From Favolaschia claudopus (lineage: Eukaryota > Basidiomycota > Agaricomycetes > Agaricales > Mycenaceae), in contig JAWWNJ010000142.1 in NCBI GenBank assembly GCA_037176885.1, positions 434,001 through 498,000 on the forward strand: 64,000 nt of DNA. The letters run 5' to 3'. Position numbers and translations under genes: made by a program. Below, one piece after another: positions 59,279-64,000 of this stretch. The notes below the pieces were generated by a model. The model saw nothing but the letters and a program-made list of their open reading frames with translations. It was not told where the DNA came from and did not search any database. Position 1 is the first letter of the stretch, and each line of letters starts with the position of its first letter.

Positions 59279-59914
59279 TCAACATGCGTCCAAGCGGCGC
59301 AATTCTTTGACGGGACGAACACGCTTTGCTGTCGCTTTGCGACGGATCAAGGCAAACGCTTCACGATCTAGTCGCTCTGCATCGACGTCCTTGCGTATAT
59401 CGTTCCATTTCTGGACAATAAGACTGGGGCGACGGACCGGCGCCGCGGGAAAAGACGAAGGTGCGAGGGCCAAAGGCTTCGAGTAGAAAATGGGAGGAGC
59501 CTGAGTGGGAAGAAGCGCAAGACTCGCTTCGTCGTGTATGCGTTGGAGCTCCAATCGGCGGCGCACGACAGGGTCATCGAAGATGTTTTCGCGAGGACGC
59601 GCTTGCGGACGGATACGCATTTTGGCAAATTCCATTTGGATCCGAATTCGCTCTTCAGGAAGCTCCGTCTCAGGCTCAAAGACACCGTTAGGAGCGGGGT
59701 CGACCTCCTCGGATGGAGTAGGGGGAGAAGTCGGTGCGGGAGGCGCCACTGCACGCTCCTTCTTTTTGTACTTTTGGAAAGGGGTGACGAGGGGGCCGGG
59801 TTTGCAAGAGCGAGGACGTTTGGACGCCCCGTGCTTGCGGGTACGGGGAGTTACGGGCGCCTGTGGTAACCATTGGCCCGGGTTGAGAGGCGCGAGTACA
59901 TTCCACAAAGTCAT
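59279..59914 (-). CDS. Unrecognised basic protein
   Basis: Single-exon frame, 211 residues from MTLWNVLAPLNPGQWLPQAP. It has a basic region (TPRTRKHGASKRPRS), TPFQKYKKKERAVAPPAPTS, the acidic stretch EEVDPAPNGVFEPETELPEE, then FAKMRIRPQARPRENIFDDP, VVRRRLELQRIHDEASLALL and a C-terminal VQKWNDIRKDVDAERLDREA and LIRRKATAKRVRPVKELRRL. I do not recognise it. The frame stays open upstream to an ATG at 60076, but a TATAAA-like box on the minus strand near 59993-59998 supports the inner start. The helical, Arg-rich C-terminus suggests binding to nucleic acid or a partner; this is not shown. Confidence 0.65.
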   Translation of the reverse strand: MTLWNVLAPLNPGQWLPQAPVTPRTRKHGASKRPRSCKPGPLVTPFQKYKKKERAVAPPAPTSPPTPSEEVDPAPNGVFEPETELPEERIRIQMEFAKMRIRPQARPRENIFDDPVVRRRLELQRIHDEASLALLPTQAPPIFYSKPLALAPSSFPAAPVRRPSLIVQKWNDIRKDVDAERLDREAFALIRRKATAKRVRPVKELRRLDAC

Positions 59915-60191
59915 GGATGGATGGGTGGCAGAGGTGGCAAAATGCTGAGGTGTAGGGGTTGCTTGAGAGCTTGGGCTCAGCTTCTGGCCGAATTTATAGG
60001 ATTTCCAAGGCGCGCTGTCATTGGACGTCCATTGTTCATGTTCCTTGACATGAAATATTCCACACCAATCGAGCATGAATTGCCCAATTAGGCATAGAGT
60101 CCTTTGAAAGCCTTTGAGAGCGGCCTACAATGGCTTTGTCAGTTCGTCTTCAATGCTCAAACATGATTGCTGAGAATACGTACATTTTTAA

Positions 60192-60830
60192 TCATTTGCG
60201 GGGGAACATGGAAATGACGCGCCAGACAGCGTCCTTCCCCCGCTCCCAAGCCTGCGGTCCCTTCGCCTCATCTCCACCGAACTCAACCATCACCCCATCG
60301 GCTGTCCATTCGCACCAAATACCAATAGAACCAGACGAAGGCCCCGCTCCGCCACCTTTCCGAGCGGGTTCGCCGAAACATGCGACGAAATCTTTGCCCA
60401 TCGTGGTTGCATCTACGCTCAAGTACGCTGGTCGAACAAGGGTCTTGCCATCCTTGTCAACGACACCTTCCGCCAGCTCCAGTGCGAATGGAAGTCCCGG
60501 GAACGTCGAAAACGCGAGCTCCGCCTTACGCGTCGACGTGCCTTTGATTTTCGAGTCAGGCTTGGGAACGTTGTACAAGTCGAGTCCTTCCAGAGCAAGA
60601 TCTGTGTCTTGAAGCGTAGAACGGGTCAAACCACTTTTGGGTTTATAGCCGTTCTTGGGAACGAAGAGCAGACTCAGACCCAGAGCATAGAAGTTGAAAT
60701 AAACAGCGTCTGAGTATGATTTGACTTCTGGGTCTATGGTTTTGCCAGAGCTGAGAGAAGCGATGAACAGCTTCAAGTCCTCCGATGTGGGATTGACGCC
60801 GAGTAAAGTATGGGCTCTTACGGTTGACAT
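60192..60830 (-). CDS. Unrecognised 212-residue protein
   Basis: Single-exon frame starting MSTVRAHTLLGVNPTSEDLK and ending VWRVISMFPRK. It has SYSDAVYFNFYALGLSLLFV, PKNGYKPKSGLTR, LEGLDLYNVPKPDSKIKGTS, FSTFPGLPFALELAEGVVDK, PAYLSVDATTMGKDFVACFG and SIGIWCEWTADGVMVEFGGD. The pattern of short beta-strands and GIWCEW resembles conserved basidiomycete proteins of unknown function. No signal peptide, membrane segment or catalytic motif. It shares a 127-bp divergent promoter with seipin, and the sequence is coherent for its full length, so it is very likely a real gene. Confidence 0.75.
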   Translation of the reverse strand: MSTVRAHTLLGVNPTSEDLKLFIASLSSGKTIDPEVKSYSDAVYFNFYALGLSLLFVPKNGYKPKSGLTRSTLQDTDLALEGLDLYNVPKPDSKIKGTSTRKAELAFSTFPGLPFALELAEGVVDKDGKTLVRPAYLSVDATTMGKDFVACFGEPARKGGGAGPSSGSIGIWCEWTADGVMVEFGGDEAKGPQAWERGKDAVWRVISMFPRK

Positions 60831-60957
60831 TGAGGGAGAGAGAGAGATGCCAGAAGGCTGCCTGTTGGCTGCCTGCCATATATGGTATCCACTCCAATCC
60901 CGCCCTTATTTTTTGTTGCTGTCTAAGTAGAAAGATACCCTCTTATTGCCCACTTTC

Positions 60958-62175
60958 ATGTCGGATTCAAAGTCTACGCCTCTTGTCCAGCTCCCTGCGC
61001 GTCTACTTTCCTCTGCTCTGTCCGCTTTCTTTGCCTTTCTACGCCCGTACTTCCCTCACATCCTCCCTCTCGTTGTATGTCTCTCGCTCGTTCCTCTACT
61101 CTTGCTTCTGTCTGCCTCCGCCGGCTGGGTTGTCTGGAGAAACGCCGCCGTCGGGTGGAAAGCTCCGTTATATCTGCAATATGGGTACGACTTTGACTGT
61201 CTTTGAGTCTGTTACTTGAATTTTAGGCCAGTGACGGAGTGCCCCCATATGCCCAGATGGCCCTCCCTCCTCTCGTGTCTCAACAGCGCTATGATGTCTT
61301 TCTCCACCTTCAAGTTCCGAACCTAGAGGGCACCTATGCTCTCGGGAACTTTATGACAACCCTTACCCTTTCTTCGCGCTCGAATAAGACGATTGCCTCG
61401 ATTCGGCGACCTGTGAGTGTGCAAATTACCAAAGTAATTATTGTTCAACCATAGCATTAAGACTATTGTCACACCGCCGCGTGTTCCCTTCTACTCGCGC
61501 GCCCCCTCAGTCATCGATGTCAAAGTGCCTCTTCTGACCGAGTTCACACCTGGCGCACGACTGGTAATTGCCAACGTCGAGGTCGGACGAAGAGATAATT
61601 GGAAAGCTGTAGGAAGCGGCGAAGGAAGAGAAGTCAGCGTTATCAGTGCGTCTTTGAACGGAATTGTTGTTCACCACGGCATTCGGTTGGTGTTTATGTT
61701 TTGTTGAAACAAAATCTGATATTAGGATTTAGCGGTCTCATAACGCGGCTTCCACTTCTCTCCGCCCTTATATCCTCCATCATCTTCCTAGTCATCACAT
61801 CCCTCATCGTCGGCGTCTGCGTTCTGCCTCTCATGCTCCGCCAGGCAGCCCCTCTATACCCGGAACCAGAACCATCTTTCGCGAAAGTGGATATCAAACC
61901 ACTACCTACTATATCTAGCACGAGTTCAGAAGATTCCGAGGACGTTGAGGAGAAGCCTCTGGTTCCCGCACGGCGCTCACGACCCAGTAGCAGAACGGTG
62001 AGGCTATATCTGTGCTTTTGTGGTTCTCTCCCTGTCGCTTTCTGACTGAGATGCGAAGGAAATCAAGATAGAGGACGCGCCAAGTACAACACTCGCATCA
62101 TCTGGTTCTCAGACGGTACGGCGTCGCCGGTCAACGCTTGTCGATTCAGACCTTTCTTCCGACTCGGAATCGTGA
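60958..62175 (+). CDS. SEI1: Seipin, ER lipid-droplet assembly protein
   Basis: Starts MSDSKSTPLVQLPARLLSSA, with first membrane helix PHILPLVVCLSLVPLLLLLS. The lumenal domain follows: PLYLQYG, MALPPLVSQQRYDVFLHLQV, PNLEGTYALGNFMTTLTLSS, a segment ending FYSRAPSVIDVKVPLL, EFTPGARLVIANVEVGRRDN and SLNGIVVHHGIR. The second helix is ALISSIIFLVITSLIVGVCV, then an acidic/Ser-rich cytosolic tail ending LVDSDLSSDSES. The VPSQxYDVxxxLxxPxSxxNxxLGNFM-type core is the seipin (BSCL2) signature. Seipin forms rings at ER/lipid-droplet contacts and controls droplet size. About five short introns. Confidence 0.92.
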
Positions 62176-62382
62176 CAGCAACTAGCTATCTCTTTATCAG
62201 CGCTCTATGTTATGCTAATCCGCTGTTTTCGACGATCCCGATCTTTTGCTCCTGTGTAGAATAGCCTATTCTCGTTTACAATTTGTGTACCAGACATTTC
62301 GGACTGTAATACCAATCGGGTGATAGTCATTGTCTTTTCCGTTTCCTTGTGAATAGATATGACTGAAATAACTAGTGATTCT

Positions 62383-63600
62383 TTAGTCTTCCTTGCTTGC
62401 AGAAGTTGTCTGCGCTGGGGATTCAACTTCGACCGATGCTGTTTTTTCAGCGGGAGCAGCTGCTGGTGTCTCGGTTTCAATCGAAGCCTTAGCGGGGGCT
62501 TCTTCCTCCTCCTCAGTGGACTTTAGCTCTGCAGCAGCCGGTTCAGCAGGCTTCACTTCAGTGACTGTGTCCTTCTGGGACTCAGCCACTGAGGATTTTG
62601 TTGCAGGAGGAGGGGCAGGTTTAGGCTTCTTTTCTAACGCAGGGGTAGTTGCACTGCTCAGTCCCTTAACCAAGTCTCCGGCCTCGTCCCCTTCAAGACC
62701 AAGTTCGGCGACAAGATCAGCCAATTCAGCCTCCGACACGTGGACGCCTTGCAATCCAAACCCAGAGAACGCATCGCCGGCGTCAAGAAGGTCGGTACGC
62801 TTGTTAACCGGCACCCCGCCCTTCCCTCTCAGTGGGGAGGATTGCTGAGCGATGATCTCCTTGCGAAGGTGTTCGGGCGTCATTTCCAGTGGTGTCTGAG
62901 CACCTGGAACGCCGATCGGAGCAGAAGGCAAAGCTGGTCCCTCTCCATCGATATCAGGGTCCCAAGACTCCTTCAATCGGAGATATGTATCGAGTTCCCC
63001 AAACTCGACGGCATCCTCACTTGACCGTGTCAATGGAGGAACACTTGGCAAACCAAATAACTCACAAATCTTGAAACGGCTGCGATAATTCATTCGCGAT
63101 GATACGGAGAAGATTCAGGTGAACTTACGCCAGGAAATTTTCCACCTACTAGGATCCCAGGAAGCTGCTGTTTATCTGAACACACAAGCAATCAGAGAAG
63201 TTGAAGCGAAAGCATGACGACAATGACCTGCTGGAGCCTTTCTCCGCCATAACCTTTTCGCCTGTTGAGATTGAAGTCGACCTCCCATTGAGTCCAAAGA
63301 ATGGTACCTTCTCGTCGGACGCTAGATCATACGATGTAAACTTGATCTTCTTAACCTGTAGCATATTTAATGTGTGTTTTAATCTTCCTAAAAGATTGCC
63401 CTTTGACCTGAAGGGTTCTTAGAATGTATTCTGGTTGAAGGGTGAGTGCAAATCATCGTGACGACGAGTTGAATGGACCTTGTCGCTGCCTGAGCACCGG
63501 CTGAGACGCGATCGTTGTGAGGAAGACCTTGCCGGTAATGGTCAGAACGAGTAAAGCGTTTCAGATGGTGCAGAGAAACCTCGATTGGTGGGGAAGGCAT
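62383..63600 (-). CDS. SH3BGR-type thioredoxin-fold protein with acidic tail
   Basis: Small exons assemble into MPSPPIEVFLTTIASQPVLR, QRQEYILRTLQVKKIKFTSY, DLASDEKAKRLWRRKAPADK, QQLPGILVGGKFPG and ICELFGLP, then DAVEFGELDTYLRLKESWDP. That is the SH3-binding glutamic-acid-rich protein fold, a glutaredoxin relative without the CxxC. The C-terminal half is a disordered linker, LADLVAELGLEGDEAGDLVK and a Glu/Ala/Pro-rich tail (TEEEEEAPAKASIETETPAA). Exons of about 20-50 nt at the 5' end are easily missed. The role is unknown in fungi; homologues are often linked to stress or cytoskeleton. Head-to-head with the LMW-PTP gene (123 bp). Confidence 0.85.
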
Positions 63601-63723
63601 GAATGCTGGCGAAAGTTAGTGGGAAGAGTGCTACAGTATTCTCCTATTCGGGAAATGATTGGCGACAGCGATGATCCATCATAAATCGAGCTTGGACCAA
63701 AACCACATCGAATAGTTCAATAA

Positions 63724-64000
63724 ATGCCAGGAGACGCCCCCATAGCCAAAGTTCTGGTCGTATGTCTCGGCAAGTTCAATCGTAACCCTTCCCGGCGCTT
63801 GCTAAGAGGCATAGGCAACATATGTCGGTCTCCAATGGGCGAAGCGGTCCTCGCTGCCGCCGCGAAACAGCGCGGTCTGAACATTGTTGTCGATAGTTGC
63901 GGAACCGCGGGTTATCACACTGGGGAGGATCCGGACGACGTGAGTGCATGAGCGCATGGTTTAGAGTGCCGATGATGATGGGTTGAAATTTCCGTTCAGC
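63724..64000 (+). CDS. LTP1: Low-molecular-weight protein tyrosine phosphatase, 5' part
   Basis: Starts MPGDAPIAKVLVVCLG, then NICRSPMGEAVLAAAAKQRG, LNIVVDSCGTAGYHTGEDPD. CLGNICRS is the C-x5-R phosphatase loop (catalytic Cys at residue 14, Arg from exon 2); DSCGTAGYHTGEDPD is the typical next block. The intron at 63770-63814 is GC-AG (donor GCAAGT) and splits the glycine codon of the loop. A second intron starts at 63952 (GTGAGT) and ends at 63999; the coding sequence runs off the window after one base. The missing part should carry the general-acid Asp of the DPYY motif. Confidence 0.9.

Noticed and set aside
1..64000. tRNA, rRNA or transposon genes
   Set aside because: I looked for T-loop (GGTTCGAATCC-like) motifs, transposase motifs and terminal repeats. 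Apart from the palindrome array I found none that I could support.

Overview
This window is nuclear DNA of a filamentous basidiomycete, most likely an Agaricomycete. The evidence is a dense set of single-copy eukaryotic housekeeping genes broken by many very short introns (about 45-65 bp, GT-AG with a minority of GC-AG), short intergenic gaps, and Agaricomycete-style versions of the proteins. There are no prophages, operons, CRISPR arrays or rRNA genes, and I found no tRNA gene. About 33 protein-coding genes are supported. Two are cut by the window edges: a PPR gene at the left and a low-molecular-weight tyrosine phosphatase at the right.

Layout. 1-13.8 kb: PPR protein (-), U-box cyclophilin PPIL2 (+), ESCRT-III VPS20 (-), mitochondrial PP2C phosphatase (+), gamma-glutamyltransferase (-), prefoldin 6 (+), mitochondrial uS17 (-), an unresolved 1.3-kb stretch, and the WD-repeat protein WRAP73/WDR8 (+). 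13.9-22.1 kb: m-AAA protease (+), KEOPS subunit GON7 (+), mitochondrial uL2 (-), urease accessory UreD (-), Byr4-type cytokinesis regulator (-). 22.3-22.9 kb: an unusual tandem array of C-tract/G-tract palindromes, flanked by a direct duplication of the neighbouring gene's 3' end. 22.9-43.5 kb: NRDE2 (-), NIP7 (+), nitrilase (-), SEC39 (+), a small Cys/His protein (+), a YEATS-domain protein (-), a WW-domain protein (+), TRS85 (+). 43.6-55.6 kb: Mpv17/PMP22 membrane protein (-), citrate carrier YHM2 (-), a long Ala-rich coiled-coil protein (-), histidine phosphatase of the SHB17 type (-), VPS18 (+). 55.6-64 kb: CGR1 (-), a disordered protein (+), two unrecognised proteins (-), seipin (+), a thioredoxin-fold SH3BGR protein (-), LMW-PTP (+, partial).

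The genes do not form a pathway cluster. Loose themes are membrane traffic (VPS20, SEC39, TRS85, VPS18), mitochondria (PPR, PP2C, uS17m, uL2m, m-AAA, YHM2, Mpv17) and ribosome/RNA biology (NIP7, CGR1, GON7, NRDE2, PPIL2). Ten divergent pairs share short intergenic regions (seven of about 80-185 bp, one of 216 bp and two longer), so bidirectional promoters dominate.

The parts that stand out are the palindrome array at 22374-22760, two consecutive candidate 3-nt microexons in YHM2, a 7-nt microexon in PPIL2, at least six GC-AG introns (several of which look like frameshifts or lost catalytic motifs if missed), and a perfect 12-bp inverted repeat just upstream of one start codon. I found no gene system here that I would call a new defence or biosynthetic system. 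All exon boundaries were read by eye from reading frame, splice signals and recalled family consensus.
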